A stretch of 64,000 nt of DNA from Pseudomonas saudimassiliensis. GTDB lineage: Bacteria; Pseudomonadota; Gammaproteobacteria; Pseudomonadales; Pseudomonadaceae. Both the position numbers and the translations under genes were made by a program. The stretch is from contig NZ_LK391969.1 in the NCBI RefSeq assembly GCF_000939975.1, forward strand, positions 3,190,600-3,254,599, read 5' to 3'. Every line of letters starts with the position of its first letter. Position 1 is the stretch's first letter. A model generated the notes under the pieces. That model was given only the letters and a program-made list of their open reading frames with translations, did no database searches and was not told the DNA's origin. Positions 16,807-26,673 of the stretch are shown here, one piece after another.

Positions 16807-17472
16807 ATGTTTACCGGGATAATCGAAGCAGTGGGACAGATCCACAACCTGCAGCCGCGCAGCGGTGATGTGCGGGTCCAGGTGAAGACCGGCAAGCTGG
16901 ATCTGGCCGACGTCAAACTGGGCGACAGCATCGCCGTCAACGGCGTCTGCCTGACCGTCGTGGAGCTGCCGGGCGATGGCTTCTGGGCTGATGTCAGCCA
17001 GGAAACCATGCGCCGTAGCGCCTTCACCGAGCTGGCCGTTGGCAGCCGGGTGAACCTGGAAAAGGCCCTGACCGCCACCACGCGCCTGGGCGGCCACCTG
17101 GTCAGCGGCCACGTCGACGGCGTCGGCAAGGTGCTGTCCCGCACCGAGGAAGCGCGCTCGGTACGCTTTCGTATCGAGGCGCCCGCTGCGCTGGCCCGCT
17201 ATATCGCTGAAAAGGGCTCGATCACGGTGGACGGCACCAGCCTGACGGTCAACGGGGTGGATGGCGCCATCTTCGACCTGAACATCGTCCCCCACACCCT
17301 GCAGGAAACCGTGATGGGCGACTACCAACCGGGCCGCCCGGTGAATCTCGAGGTCGATGTCATCGCCCGCTACCTGGAGCGCCTGTTGCTGGGTGACAAG
17401 GCGGCCGAGCCCGGTACCGCCACGGGCATCAGCATGGCCTTTCTCGCTGAAAACGGCTTTTTGAAGTCCTGA
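16807..17472 (+). CDS. ribE: Riboflavin synthase alpha chain
   Basis: A 221-residue riboflavin synthase. It starts MFTGIIEAVGQI and contains the two repeated lumazine-binding halves (SIAVNGVCLTV at about residues 42-52 and SITVDGTSLTVNGV at about 139-152). It dismutates two 6,7-dimethyl-8-ribityllumazines to riboflavin. The 191 bases between ribD and ribE hold a TATAAT at 16731-16736 without a convincing -35, so a local promoter is possible but weak; no FMN riboswitch is seen there. Confidence 0.95.
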   Translation: MFTGIIEAVGQIHNLQPRSGDVRVQVKTGKLDLADVKLGDSIAVNGVCLTVVELPGDGFWADVSQETMRRSAFTELAVGSRVNLEKALTATTRLGGHLVSGHVDGVGKVLSRTEEARSVRFRIEAPAALARYIAEKGSITVDGTSLTVNGVDGAIFDLNIVPHTLQETVMGDYQPGRPVNLEVDVIARYLERLLLGDKAAEPGTATGISMAFLAENGFLKS

Positions 17473-17494
17473 TTTCCGTGCCCGGGAGGGCCGC

Positions 17495-18589
17495 ATGAAA
17501 CTGAATACTGTTGAAGAACTGATTGAAGATATCCGCGCCGGCAAGATGGTCATCCTCATGGATGACGAAGACCGCGAAAACGAAGGCGACCTGATCATGG
17601 CCGCGGAAGCCTGCCGCGCCGAGGACATCAACTTCATGGCCCGTTATGGCCGTGGCCTGATCTGTATGCCGATGAGCCTGGAGCGCTGCGAGCGCTTGAA
17701 ATTGCCGCTGATGGTGCAGCGCAACGGCTCGGGTTTTGGTACCAAGTTCACCGTGTCCATCGAGGCCGCCGAAGGCGTCTCCACCGGCATCTCCGCCGCC
17801 GACCGCGCGCGCACCGTGCAGGCGGCCGCCGCGCCGGATGCGGTGGCCGAGGATATCGTCAGCCCCGGTCATATCTTCCCGCTGATGGCCCAGCCCGGTG
17901 GCGTACTGGCCCGCGCCGGCCATACCGAAGCCGCCTGTGATCTGGCGCGTATGGGTGGCTTTGGCGAGTCCGGGGTGATCTGCGAAATCATGAACGAGGA
18001 CGGCAGCATGGCCCGCCGCCCCGAACTGGAAGCCTTCGCCGAAGAACATGGCCTGAAGATCGGCACCATTGCCGACCTGATCCATTACCGCCTGCTCAAT
18101 GAACGCACCGTGCAGCGGGTGTCCGAGCAGCCGCTGGATACCGAGCTGGGCACCTTCAACCTGGTGACCTACAAGGACAGTCTGGAAAACGCCGTGCATC
18201 TGGCCCTGACCCTGGGCGAGATTGAGCCGGAAGAACCGACCCTGGTGCGGGTGCATAACATGGACCCGCTGCGTGACCTGTTCATGGTCAAGCAACCGGG
18301 CCGCTGGAGCCTGCGTGCCGCGATGGCCAAGCTGGCGGAACAGGGCAACGGCGTGGTGCTGCTGCTGGGCAACCAGATGGAAGGCGACGAGCTGCTACGC
18401 CATGTACAGCAGATGACCGGCGATGAGCCGGCAGCGCGCCGCCCCGCCACCTACAATACCGTAGGGGCCGGTTCGCAGATCCTGCGTGACCTGGGTGTGC
18501 GCAAGATGCGCCTGCTGTCGATGCCGATGAAGTTCAATGCCATATCCGGCTTCGACCTGGAAGTAGTAGAATACCTGCCCTGCGAATAA
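17495..18589 (+). CDS. ribB: 3,4-dihydroxy-2-butanone 4-phosphate synthase with degenerate GTP cyclohydrolase II-like domain (RibBX)
   Basis: A 364-residue fusion. The N-terminal RibB part is intact ([10 protein letters not shown] at 23-32, [22 protein letters not shown]) and makes dihydroxybutanone phosphate from ribulose 5-phosphate. The C-terminal half resembles GTP cyclohydrolase II, but the three zinc cysteines are absent: where RibA has HSECLTG and LRCDCGF this protein has [17 protein letters not shown]. It therefore cannot open GTP, and the true RibA is encoded at 21191. Such RibBX hybrids are known in gammaproteobacteria. The gene lies 22 bases after ribE with GGGAGGG before the ATG. 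Confidence 0.93.
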   Translation: MKLNTVEELIEDIRAGKMVILMDDEDRENEGDLIMAAEACRAEDINFMARYGRGLICMPMSLERCERLKLPLMVQRNGSGFGTKFTVSIEAAEGVSTGISAADRARTVQAAAAPDAVAEDIVSPGHIFPLMAQPGGVLARAGHTEAACDLARMGGFGESGVICEIMNEDGSMARRPELEAFAEEHGLKIGTIADLIHYRLLNERTVQRVSEQPLDTELGTFNLVTYKDSLENAVHLALTLGEIEPEEPTLVRVHNMDPLRDLFMVKQPGRWSLRAAMAKLAEQGNGVVLLLGNQMEGDELLRHVQQMTGDEPAARRPATYNTVGAGSQILRDLGVRKMRLLSMPMKFNAISGFDLEVVEYLPCE

Positions 18590-18647
18590 ACGCATTGGAT
18601 TGACGGCGGCGCCAGCGAGCCCCGCCGGTTCTTTAAGAGAGATTGAT

Positions 18648-19124
18648 ATGACTGCTATCCGTACCATCGAAGGCGACTTCGTCGCTGCACAGGGTCGCTA
18701 CGCCCTGGTTGTCGGCCGCTTCAACAGCTTTGTCGTTGAAAGCCTGGTCGACGGCGCTGTCGACACCCTCAAGCGCCACGGGGTCAAGGAATCCGACATC
18801 ACTATCGTCCGGGTTCCCGGTGCCTTTGAAATTCCGCTGATGGTGCGCAAGGTTGCTGATCTCAAGCAATACGACGCCATCATCACCCTGGGTGCGGTTA
18901 TCCGTGGCGGCACTCCCCACTTCGAATATGTTGCTGGCGAATGCGTCAAGGGCGTCGGCGCAGTATCGCTGGAGTCGGGTATTCCGGTGGCATTTGGCGT
19001 ATTGACTGTCGACAGCATCGAGCAGGCCATCGAACGTTCCGGTACCAAGGCAGGTAACAAGGGCGCGGAAGCCGCCCTCTCGGCAATCGAAATGGTCAGC
19101 GTCATCAAGCAGCTGGAGGCCTGA
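18648..19124 (+). CDS. ribH: 6,7-dimethyl-8-ribityllumazine synthase
   Basis: A 158-residue lumazine synthase that forms icosahedral or pentameric shells and joins 5-amino-6-ribitylaminouracil to dihydroxybutanone phosphate. Typical segments are [28 protein letters not shown] and [14 protein letters not shown]. It competes with CofH for the same uracil substrate. ATG 18648 has AAGAGAG upstream and is preferred to ATG 18600. Confidence 0.95.
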   Translation: MTAIRTIEGDFVAAQGRYALVVGRFNSFVVESLVDGAVDTLKRHGVKESDITIVRVPGAFEIPLMVRKVADLKQYDAIITLGAVIRGGTPHFEYVAGECVKGVGAVSLESGIPVAFGVLTVDSIEQAIERSGTKAGNKGAEAALSAIEMVSVIKQLEA

Positions 19125-19613
19125 GTGGCTGATCACGACGCAAAACCCAAGCGTTCCGGCGGCCAGTCGCGCAGCGCCATGCGGCGCAAGGCGCGCAGCC
19201 TGGCCTTGCAGGCGCTGTACTCCTGGCAGATGGCCGGTCAATCGTTGACCGACATCGAAGCGCAACTGCGCAGCGATCCCGAGTACGATTTCGATAGCGC
19301 CGACAGTGGCTATTTTCGGGAACTGCTGCATGGCGTGCCGGCCCATCTGGACGAGATCGACGAACAGCTGCGGCAGGTACTCGACCGTTCGGTAGCCGAA
19401 GTTGATCCCATCGAGCTGGCCATTTTGCGTATTGGCGTCTTCGAGATGACCCAGCGTGTTGATGTGCCCTACAAGGTGGTCATCAACGAGGGTATCGAGA
19501 TGGCCAAGGTCTTCGGTGCCACCGATGGACACAAGTACATCAATGGCATCCTCGATAAATTGGCGCCGCGCCTACGCAGCGTCGAGGTGAATGCGTCCCG
19601 TCAGGGGCGCTGA
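19125..19613 (+). CDS. nusB: Transcription antitermination factor NusB
   Basis: A 162-residue NusB that binds boxA RNA with NusE (S10) to support antitermination on rRNA operons, such as the one at 47-51 kb. Segments [16 protein letters not shown] and [14 protein letters not shown] are typical. It begins with GTG directly after the ribH stop, in the usual rib-nusB-thiL order. A basic lead of about 20 residues precedes the fold. Confidence 0.95.
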   Translation: MADHDAKPKRSGGQSRSAMRRKARSLALQALYSWQMAGQSLTDIEAQLRSDPEYDFDSADSGYFRELLHGVPAHLDEIDEQLRQVLDRSVAEVDPIELAILRIGVFEMTQRVDVPYKVVINEGIEMAKVFGATDGHKYINGILDKLAPRLRSVEVNASRQGR

Positions 19614-19632
19614 GCCACGGCAGGAGGCAGCC

Positions 19633-20619
19633 ATGCCGCTGGGCGAATTCGGATTGATCGGCCGTTACTTTCAGCGCCAGGCGCTGGAACGGGCGGGCGG
19701 GCAGGCGAAGGTGGCCCTTGGCATCGGTGACGATGCCGCCCTGCTGGACCCCACGCCGGGCTGTCAATGGGTTATCTCCACGGACAGTCTGGTGCAGGGC
19801 GTTCACTTTCCCGAACCCTATTCCCCCGCTGACCTTGGCTATCGTGCCCTGGCGGTTGCCGTGAGTGATCTGGCGGCCATGGCGGCCACCCCGGTGGGCT
19901 TCACCCTGGCGTTGACTTTGCCAGCGGTGGACGATGGCTGGTTGCAGGGTTTTTCCGACGGACTGGCCGCCTGCGCCGCCGATCATCGCATCAGCCTGAT
20001 TGGCGGCGATACCACCCGCGGCCCGCTGAATATCGGCATTACCGTCTATGGTGAGGCAGTATCGGGGCGCGCACTGCGCCGCGCCGGTGCGCGCCCCGGT
20101 GATCTGCTGTGTGTCGGCGGCCCGTTGGGCGACGGGGCCGCGGGCCTGGCGGTGGTGCTTGGGCAGGAGCTGCCCGGGAGCCTGACCGAGGCGGCGCGCA
20201 ACTACCTGCTCAACCGTTTCTGGCGGCCCCGGGCCCAGTGTGAGCTGGGCGCGGCGCTGGCTGGGGTTGCCACTGCCGGGATGGATATATCCGATGGGCT
20301 GCTGCAGGACGCTGCCCATCTTGCTCGCGCTAGCGGGGTGGCCGTGCAACTGCGCCGTGCCGCGCTGCCGTCTTCGCCAGCCCTGCAAGCCTGGCCGGCG
20401 GCCCAGCAACTGGACTGGATGCTGAGCGGCGGTGATGATTACGTACTGTTGTTTACCCTGCCGCCGGCGCAGGCCGCCTTGCTGCCGCAGTGGGCGGAGC
20501 AGGGCTGGTCGGTCAGCGTGATTGGCGAGATAACCGTCGGCGACGGGGTTTGGCTGGACGGCCAGGCGGTTACCGGCGCTGGCGGCTATCAACATTTCGA
20601 GGAATCCAAGCATGGCTGA
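19633..20619 (+). CDS. thiL: Thiamine-monophosphate kinase
   Basis: A 328-residue ThiL that phosphorylates thiamine monophosphate to the active diphosphate. Visible are GIGDDAALLDP, STDSLVQGVHF, GYRALAVAVSDLAAMAA, IGGDTTRG and GMDISDGLLQDA, the ATP and magnesium sites of the PurM-like fold. AGGAGG before ATG 19633 decides the start over ATG 19591, which would overlap nusB. It ends 8 bases inside pgpA. Confidence 0.95.
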   Translation: MPLGEFGLIGRYFQRQALERAGGQAKVALGIGDDAALLDPTPGCQWVISTDSLVQGVHFPEPYSPADLGYRALAVAVSDLAAMAATPVGFTLALTLPAVDDGWLQGFSDGLAACAADHRISLIGGDTTRGPLNIGITVYGEAVSGRALRRAGARPGDLLCVGGPLGDGAAGLAVVLGQELPGSLTEAARNYLLNRFWRPRAQCELGAALAGVATAGMDISDGLLQDAAHLARASGVAVQLRRAALPSSPALQAWPAAQQLDWMLSGGDDYVLLFTLPPAQAALLPQWAEQGWSVSVIGEITVGDGVWLDGQAVTGAGGYQHFEESKHG

Positions 20620-21106
20620 ACCCCGCGAGCCCACCCCGGCATCGGTATGGCGCAACCCCATCCACTTTCTGGCCTTCGGCTTTGGCAGCGGTGCCATGCC
20701 CAAGGCGCCGGGTACCTGGGGCTCGCTGGTAGCGCTGCCCTTTGTGCTGCTCTGGCAGCAACTGCCCCCCGGCGGTTATACGCTGGTGCTGGTTTTCAGC
20801 ACCCTGCTGGGTATCTGGTTGTGTCATCGGACCGCCGCGGACCTCGGTGTGCACGACCACGGCGGCATTGTCTGGGATGAGTTCGTCGGCGTCTGGATCA
20901 CCCTCTGGCTGGCGCCGCCCGGCTGGTGGTGGCTGGTGATCGGCTTTCTCCTGTTCCGTCTGTTTGATATCTGGAAGCCCTGGCCGATTGGCTGGGCGGA
21001 TCGCCGGGTCAGCGGCGGGTTGGGCATCATGCTCGACGACATTCTCGCCGGTGCCATGGCACTGCTGGTGCTGCTGGCACTGGCGGCCATTCCCGGTCTG
21101 ACCTGA
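20612..21106 (+). CDS. pgpA: Phosphatidylglycerophosphatase A
   Basis: A 164-residue inner-membrane protein with about four hydrophobic segments. It removes phosphate from phosphatidylglycerophosphate. FGFGSGAMPKAPGTWGS and DHGGIVWDEFVG are signature parts of PgpA. The start overlaps thiL by 8 bases (ATGGCTGA), so the two are translationally coupled. Confidence 0.93.
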   Translation: MAEPREPTPASVWRNPIHFLAFGFGSGAMPKAPGTWGSLVALPFVLLWQQLPPGGYTLVLVFSTLLGIWLCHRTAADLGVHDHGGIVWDEFVGVWITLWLAPPGWWWLVIGFLLFRLFDIWKPWPIGWADRRVSGGLGIMLDDILAGAMALLVLLALAAIPGLT

Positions 21107-21190
21107 GAAGGCACATCGGCGCTGACTGCAGGGCCCATGTGCTGTTAAGATAACGGCCCTTCATATCAGCGTGGTCGTACAGGAGACAGC

Positions 21191-21802
21191 GTGCCAGTCA
21201 CCTTTGTTGCGTCATCCCAATTGCCCACCCAGTGGGGCATTTTTACCATGCACGGCTTCCTTGAGCCCGGTACCGGCAAGGAGCACGTGGTACTGACCAT
21301 GGGCGACGTAAGCGACGGCCAGCCGGTGCTCGGGCGTCTGCACTCCGAATGCCTGACCGGCGACGCGTTGTTCAGCCTGCGTTGCGACTGTGGCTTCCAG
21401 TTGGAGGCGGCGCTCAAGGCGATCGCCGAAGAGGGCCGCGGCGCGCTGCTGTATCTGCGGCAGGAGGGCCGGGGTATCGGCCTGATGAACAAGATCCGTG
21501 CCTACCACCTGCAGGACGGCGGCGCCGATACCGTGGAAGCCAACGAACTGCTCGGCTTCGGCGCGGACCAGCGCGACTACGGCATCTGCCGACCCATGCT
21601 GGCGCACCTGGGTATCTCCAGTCTCAAGCTGCTGACCAACAACCCGCGCAAGGTCAAGGCGCTGGAAGATTTCGGCATCACTGTGGCCGAGCGCCTGCCG
21701 CTGAAAACCGGCCTCAACCCGTACAACCGCAATTATCTGGTCACCAAGGCCGGCAAGCTCGGGCATCTGCTTGGCACCATCCATCAGGCCGAGGCAGAAT
21801 GA
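21191..21802 (+). CDS. ribA: GTP cyclohydrolase II
   Basis: A 203-residue RibA that opens GTP in the first step of riboflavin (and so FO) synthesis. The zinc cysteines are present in [19 protein letters not shown] (Cys54, 65, 67), with [13 protein letters not shown] as the catalytic segment. It starts with GTG 21191 after AGGAGA. It supplies the activity that the RibBX protein lacks. The stop overlaps the ATG of the next gene. Confidence 0.95.
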   Translation: MPVTFVASSQLPTQWGIFTMHGFLEPGTGKEHVVLTMGDVSDGQPVLGRLHSECLTGDALFSLRCDCGFQLEAALKAIAEEGRGALLYLRQEGRGIGLMNKIRAYHLQDGGADTVEANELLGFGADQRDYGICRPMLAHLGISSLKLLTNNPRKVKALEDFGITVAERLPLKTGLNPYNRNYLVTKAGKLGHLLGTIHQAEAE

Positions 21803-22227
21803 TGTTCGATACCCGCCCCCATTGGCAGGCCATGCGGCGAAACTGGCGGATGCAGTGTCTGGCGTCGCTGATCCTGCCGATCGCAGTGGTCTGGTTTTTC
21901 CATGATCGCCAGGGCGCCTACCCGGAAGTGGCCTTGCCGCTGTTCATCGCCGGGTTGCTGACACTGCTGCTGAGCGTCTGGCGCTTTCGCCACTTCCGCC
22001 AGGCGGTCATCGAAGCCGATGCCCAGCAGGCGGCACCCGATGCGGAAAAAGCCTGGACCCGATTGCACCACCAGCAGCTGCTGGGCCTGACCCACGCCAA
22101 ACTGCCCGGCTGGGTGGGCATGCTGCACTACGTCTGTACCCTGGAGCTGACTCCGCTGATTCTGCTGGTGTTGGCCAGCCAGGGGGCGATGTTGTTGTAT
22201 CGGCCACCGAGCGCGCGTTTCGGTTGA
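21799..22227 (+). CDS. Small membrane protein of unknown function
   Basis: A 142-residue protein starting at ATG 21799, overlapping the ribA stop. Three hydrophobic segments are seen: [15 protein letters not shown] (about 20-34), [18 protein letters not shown] (about 45-62) and [19 protein letters not shown] near the end. The middle is soluble and rich in Ala and His. I do not recognise a family. P. aeruginosa has unnamed genes at this place beside ribA (PA4048-PA4049 by my memory), so it is probably a conserved lineage protein. Confidence 0.7.
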   Translation: MMFDTRPHWQAMRRNWRMQCLASLILPIAVVWFFHDRQGAYPEVALPLFIAGLLTLLLSVWRFRHFRQAVIEADAQQAAPDAEKAWTRLHHQQLLGLTHAKLPGWVGMLHYVCTLELTPLILLVLASQGAMLLYRPPSARFG

Positions 22228-22251
22228 TGTCAGGCGTTTTGGGGTAAGTCC

Positions 22252-22354
22252 ATGCCGACCTTCGGTCGGCATCGCCCCAAGGCGGGCTCCTGCCGGATCC
22301 ACGCCGCTACCCTAAGCCGGCTCCCCATGCGCCGCCCCGTTGCGGGAGCGGCGC
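22252..22354. repeat. REP-like palindromes between ribA operon and mks operon
   Basis: Two strong palindromes fill the space between convergent operons. ATGCCGACC (22252-22260) pairs with GGTCGGCAT (22264-22272) over a TTC loop. GCGCCGC-CCCG (22329-22339) pairs with CGGG-A-GCGGCGC (22343-22354). Between them the minus strand reads CGGCAGGAGCCCGCCTTGGG, close to the head of common Pseudomonas REP repeats. They may also end both transcripts, although no T-tracts follow. Confidence 0.5.
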
Positions 22355-22360
22355 CTCGTC

Positions 22361-25300
22361 TTACACCATCTCCATGAAATCCAGCGCCCCCTGCTGGCGA
22401 ATCACCCGGCGGTGGTTGGCCCACAGCTCGGTGATGCGCTCGCGGTTGAGCTGCTGGCGGTCGAGCAACACCCGGGTATTGAGTTCGCCCACCGGGCGGG
22501 CACTGGGCACCTTGCTGAACACGAACTGGTTGCTGATCAGTTCCAGGAACGGGCCGGCCTTGCTGGTGGGCATGATGAAGATCAGCTGCAGGCCCAGGGT
22601 TTCGGTCAGGTAGTTGATCACCTCCCGCGAGCGGGTTTCGTCCATGTGCATGAAGGCTTCGTCAACGATGACCATGCGCAGATGGCTGTCGCCTTCATTG
22701 AAGCGGAAGGCGCTGGTCACGGCAGCGGCGCGAATGATGTAGGCCGGGGTTTCCAGCTGGCCGCCGGAGCCGGTGCCGTATTCACTGAGCCGGATCGGTG
22801 CCTTGCCTTCAGGATGCTTGAGGATGTCATAGCGGCGGTAACGCCGGTAATCGCTGATCCGCTCCAGTTCCCGTAACGCCTGTTGCTCGTCGCCATCGAG
22901 TAGTAACCCGAGCAATTGGTCGCGTATTGCAGCGCCCTTGCCTGACAGGGTGGCATCGAACAAGCTGGCGCCATCGCCAAGATTGGGCATCTGGGTCACC
23001 TCGCGGAAGAACTCCCAGTACTCCTTGTACTCCGGTACCCAGCTCCATTCGAACTGGAAGCTTTCGCGGTCAGCACCGAAACGGTGGTGCTGCAGCTCGC
23101 TGTTCAAGCCGTCCAGGGTGCGCCCGCCGTCATTGATGGCCTGGTGGATCTCATGGCAGAGGTCACTGATGAAGGTGGTGTTGAAGCTATCGCGCAGCTT
23201 GATCAACTGTTCCTGCTTTTCCAGCAGCACGTTATTGCGTAGCCGGTTGTGCAGGTTGTCCAGCTGCAGGCGCAGGCTACAGATATGGGTGAAGAAGTCC
23301 AGGCTATGCACCGCGGCACCGGTGTCGTGCAGCAGGTTGTCGGCGGGCTGGGCCTGCTGATTGTACTCCTTGATGCTGCGGTCCAGCGCCACGGCCAGTT
23401 GATACAGGCTGTCGGTCAAACTCTTGGCGTCGGCGGCGAAGTCGAAGTCATCGCTGGCGCGGGTCAGCATCTCATCAATCTGGGTCAGCCGCTGCTGCGG
23501 ATCCAGGCCACTGACCCGGGCGGCGGCGTTGAGCAGGAACTGCTCGGCCTCGTCACGCTGGTCCTGGAGGGTATCGCCCTGGTCGGAGAGGGTACGGATG
23601 CGCTGATTGATCTGGTTCAGCTGAACGTTCAGGCCGCCGAGCTCGTTCTGCAGCTCACTCTGGCGCGTCACCCAGTCAGCGTGGCGTTCTGTGACCCGGT
23701 GCAGCTCCTGCTCCACATCCTGGAAGGCGCTCAGGTCCAGGCTGGCCAACTGTTGCTCGATGTCGTGCAGCTGCTGGCGGTGCTCCAGTAGTTGGCTGGC
23801 CTGGTTAACGTAGTCCAGCGGCTTGATGCGCTGGAATGCAGCTGCCAAGTGTTGCAGATTTTCACCGAGCTGGCGCTGGGCATGGCGCTGTGCCAACAGC
23901 TCATCGAGTTGTTTCTGCTGGGCGCGCAGGCTGCGCTCGCGGGCTGCCGCGCCGAAGACCAGCTGGCTGTCATCAATATCACAGCGGAACATGGAATAGT
24001 TGCCTGAGCCCATGCCCTCACGGGTGATGCCACGCCGGGTTTGACGCAGACCTTCGGCACTGTCGACCCGTACCAGGTTGGCATAGGAGGCGCGTACATA
24101 ATGCTCGGCTACCCGGTGGCTGAAACGCAGCACATGTACCACCGAATCCGGCGGCAGGCTGATTCGCTCGGCGTCCTGCCGGGCCTTGTTGCCCTGAATC
24201 ACCCGCGCCCGGTTGCGGTCCCGGGCGCTGAGCTGGCGAACGATGCGGATAGCCTCGGCCTCATGGTCCGGCTCCACCAGAATGCCGTAGCGAGAGCCGC
24301 CCAGGTAACCTTCGATGGACATCTGCCATTCGGGGTCGGTGACCTCCACGTGATCACACAGCACCCGTGGGTCTGCTTCGGGGCATTGCTGGCGGATGGC
24401 TGCCAGCGCTTCCTCGACATAGGCTGGGTAGGTTACCCGGCTTTGCTGGAGGGCACTGATCTGGCGTTCGCTGGCGGTGATCTGGCGTTCGAGGTTGGCC
24501 CGGGCGTTAGCCCGTTCCTGGTTCAGCCGATCCACCCGCTGGGTCAGGCTGATGCCGTCGGTCCCGGGTTGGGCGAGCAGGGTAGCCAGCCGGTTATGGC
24601 TTTGCTGTTGTTGGCGCACATTGTCCAAACCCTTGTGCAGCGGGCTCAGGTCGATCCAGTCGTTGGACAGCAACTGGTGCAGTTCCGCCACCGGCTGCTG
24701 CTCGGCGGCCAGCACTTCGTTAGCCAGGGTCTTCCAGTTATGGGTAGTCAGTTCGGGGATTTCCCCGCCCACGCCGGTAGCGACCAGATGCTGGATGGTA
24801 CGCACGGCTTCCAGGTTTACATCCCGCTGGTGCGCCTGTTCCAGCAGTGGTGCGACACCCTGGCGCAGCCGCGTGCCGAGCTGCCGCTGACGGCTTTCCA
24901 GCTCGTCCTTGCCCTGCAAGGCGGGAATACCCTGACGGCGCGCCTCCAATTGGACCAGGTCGCGGTGGGCCTGCTGGGTGCGCTCATCGTTGAGCTGCTG
25001 TTCGGCGCTCAGGTCTTCGATGCGCGCCTGCAGCTCCTGCTGCTGGTTCTTGGCAACCACGTATTGCTTGCGATTTTGCTGCCAGTTCTGTGCGGCAGCG
25101 GCGTAGTCCAGCCCGGTGCGTTCCAGCCAGCTGTTCTGGTAATCCTCGGTCAGCTGGCGGGCTTGCTCCAGCAGGCCGACAGCGCCACGGACCCGCGCCG
25201 CTTCCTGCTCCATGCCATGGACGGTCCGCAGCAGGTCGCGGATGCGCTTGATGGTATCGCCGAACTCGCGGGCTTCCAGTACTTCACCGGCGACGAACTG

Positions 25301-25990
25301 ATCGATCGAGCGCACCGGCTTGTAGGCCATGAAGTTGGCGAAGGTGCGCGCCGCATTCTTCGCTTCACGAACCGAGACCGCTTCACCCTTGCCGCGTAGG
25401 GCGCCATACAGGCGAGCCAGGTAGGCACTCTTGCGGTCGTAGGTCTCCACTCCCTGAGTGCCGAACTGCTTGCGCAGCAGGGCGGGAAGTTCGGTCAAGG
25501 GGATGACGTGGCGACCGTCTTCCGCGTCGCGGACAAAGTCGCTGAGCGACAGCATTTCGCCGGGCACAATCATCAACAGCAGTTCATCCTGGCGGGCCTG
25601 ACGGCTGCTGCCAGCGGTGTCCAGGTGCGCGCGCACGCCGATGACGGCAGTGAAGGGCTCGGCGGTTTCCCCCAGGGTCGGGTGGAAGACCCCGGCAATA
25701 TAGCCATCGGTGGTCCAGGGACGGGCGAAGGCGCCATCGTCACACCCGAGCACGTAGGAGGCGAGGGTGCGCACCTGCTTGCCGCCGCGGCCGCGCTGGG
25801 TGGTTTCGTCCTGGCCCGGGTTGTAGTTGAACAGGTTATCGTGGGCGGCAGTCATCAGCGTCTGCAATGCGTCGGCGGCGGTGGTCTTGCCGGAGCCGTT
25901 GCCGCCGGAGAACAGGTTGATCGGGCCGTACTCCATCTCTTCAACGGGCAGGTTGCCCCAATTGGCGGTAATCGAGCGTTTCAGGTACAT
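22361..25990 (-). CDS. mksB: SMC-like condensin ATPase (MksB/JetC family)
   Basis: A 1209-residue SMC-type ATPase. Walker A is GGNGSGKTT (residues 29-37) and the C-terminal head has the signature GTGSGGQ and Walker B MVIVDEAFMHMDE. Long Gln/Glu/Leu-rich stretches between about 300-480 and 660-960 look like coiled-coil arms around a central hinge-like part near 550-650. It should pair with MksE and MksF to compact or capture DNA. Gene order F-E-B and sizes match the MukBEF-like Mks complex and the Wadjet JetABC proteins. GGAGG lies 9 bases before ATG 25990. No JetD/MksG nuclease follows. Confidence 0.85.
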   Translation of the reverse strand: MYLKRSITANWGNLPVEEMEYGPINLFSGGNGSGKTTAADALQTLMTAAHDNLFNYNPGQDETTQRGRGGKQVRTLASYVLGCDDGAFARPWTTDGYIAGVFHPTLGETAEPFTAVIGVRAHLDTAGSSRQARQDELLLMIVPGEMLSLSDFVRDAEDGRHVIPLTELPALLRKQFGTQGVETYDRKSAYLARLYGALRGKGEAVSVREAKNAARTFANFMAYKPVRSIDQFVAGEVLEAREFGDTIKRIRDLLRTVHGMEQEAARVRGAVGLLEQARQLTEDYQNSWLERTGLDYAAAAQNWQQNRKQYVVAKNQQQELQARIEDLSAEQQLNDERTQQAHRDLVQLEARRQGIPALQGKDELESRQRQLGTRLRQGVAPLLEQAHQRDVNLEAVRTIQHLVATGVGGEIPELTTHNWKTLANEVLAAEQQPVAELHQLLSNDWIDLSPLHKGLDNVRQQQQSHNRLATLLAQPGTDGISLTQRVDRLNQERANARANLERQITASERQISALQQSRVTYPAYVEEALAAIRQQCPEADPRVLCDHVEVTDPEWQMSIEGYLGGSRYGILVEPDHEAEAIRIVRQLSARDRNRARVIQGNKARQDAERISLPPDSVVHVLRFSHRVAEHYVRASYANLVRVDSAEGLRQTRRGITREGMGSGNYSMFRCDIDDSQLVFGAAARERSLRAQQKQLDELLAQRHAQRQLGENLQHLAAAFQRIKPLDYVNQASQLLEHRQQLHDIEQQLASLDLSAFQDVEQELHRVTERHADWVTRQSELQNELGGLNVQLNQINQRIRTLSDQGDTLQDQRDEAEQFLLNAAARVSGLDPQQRLTQIDEMLTRASDDFDFAADAKSLTDSLYQLAVALDRSIKEYNQQAQPADNLLHDTGAAVHSLDFFTHICSLRLQLDNLHNRLRNNVLLEKQEQLIKLRDSFNTTFISDLCHEIHQAINDGGRTLDGLNSELQHHRFGADRESFQFEWSWVPEYKEYWEFFREVTQMPNLGDGASLFDATLSGKGAAIRDQLLGLLLDGDEQQALRELERISDYRRYRRYDILKHPEGKAPIRLSEYGTGSGGQLETPAYIIRAAAVTSAFRFNEGDSHLRMVIVDEAFMHMDETRSREVINYLTETLGLQLIFIMPTSKAGPFLELISNQFVFSKVPSARPVGELNTRVLLDRQQLNRERITELWANHRRVIRQQGALDFMEMV

Positions 25991-25992
25991 GC

Positions 25993-26673
25993 TCAGTGGC
26001 CTCCTTCGAGGTGATCAACGGGTTCGTCCAGAGGGTCTGCTTTATCCATTGCCACGCCGCCGGCCAGTTGGCTGAGGGCGGCATCCGTCACCAGACTGAT
26101 GATGCCCGGGCGAATGATCAGCCAACCTTCACCGTCCTCCAGGGTGCCTTCGCCTGGGCTGCGGATCAGCCGTAGTTGGCGCATGCGCCGCAGCAGGGCT
26201 TCGCGTTCACTGGCCTGTTCCGGCAGCGGGCGGCCCAGCAGGTTGCGATGGCTCAGGCTTAGCGCTTCCAGTGACAGCATCACCTGCCCCAGCTCATCCA
26301 CCTGCCCGTCGCGCAGAGCCTTGTCATACTCGGCGCGCAGCACCAGCACCAGGGAAACTTCCTGCTGGCTCAGGCGTTCCCGCAGGCCGCTGTTGAAGCT
26401 CTCATCGCTGTCGGCCAGGCCAGGCACTTCCGCGCCCGGCGGGAAGATGCGCACCATATTGAAGCGGGTCTCGTGGAGCAGCCGAATGCGCAGCACCCAC
26501 AGGTAATCCTCGACCAGCGGTTGCACCTGGAGGAAGCGGTCATAGAGTTCGGTTTCGCGTTTACTTTCGTCACGGCACAGCACGCCACGATCAAGCAGCC
26601 GGATCATCAGGTCGGAAAAGTCGTCGGCGCTCACGCCGTATTGCTGCAGTTGGTTTTCCAGGGCGTCACGCAT
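25993..26673 (-). CDS. mksE: Condensin accessory subunit (MksE/JetB family)
   Basis: A 226-residue acidic protein with winged-helix character, placed between the MksF-like and MksB-like genes and overlapping the former by 8 bases. MksE proteins bind the kleisin subunit as a dimer. The assignment rests on size, order and general likeness (DDFSDLMIRLLDRGVLCRD and LLRRMRQLRLIR as helix-turn-strand parts); no catalytic motif is expected or seen. Confidence 0.8.
   Translation of the reverse strand: MRDALENQLQQYGVSADDFSDLMIRLLDRGVLCRDESKRETELYDRFLQVQPLVEDYLWVLRIRLLHETRFNMVRIFPPGAEVPGLADSDESFNSGLRERLSQQEVSLVLVLRAEYDKALRDGQVDELGQVMLSLEALSLSHRNLLGRPLPEQASEREALLRRMRQLRLIRSPGEGTLEDGEGWLIIRPGIISLVTDAALSQLAGGVAMDKADPLDEPVDHLEGGH

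Noticed and set aside
24041-25399. Open reading frame of 452 codons opposite mksB
   Set aside because: Antisense shadow rich in Gln/Leu/Gly with no family likeness.
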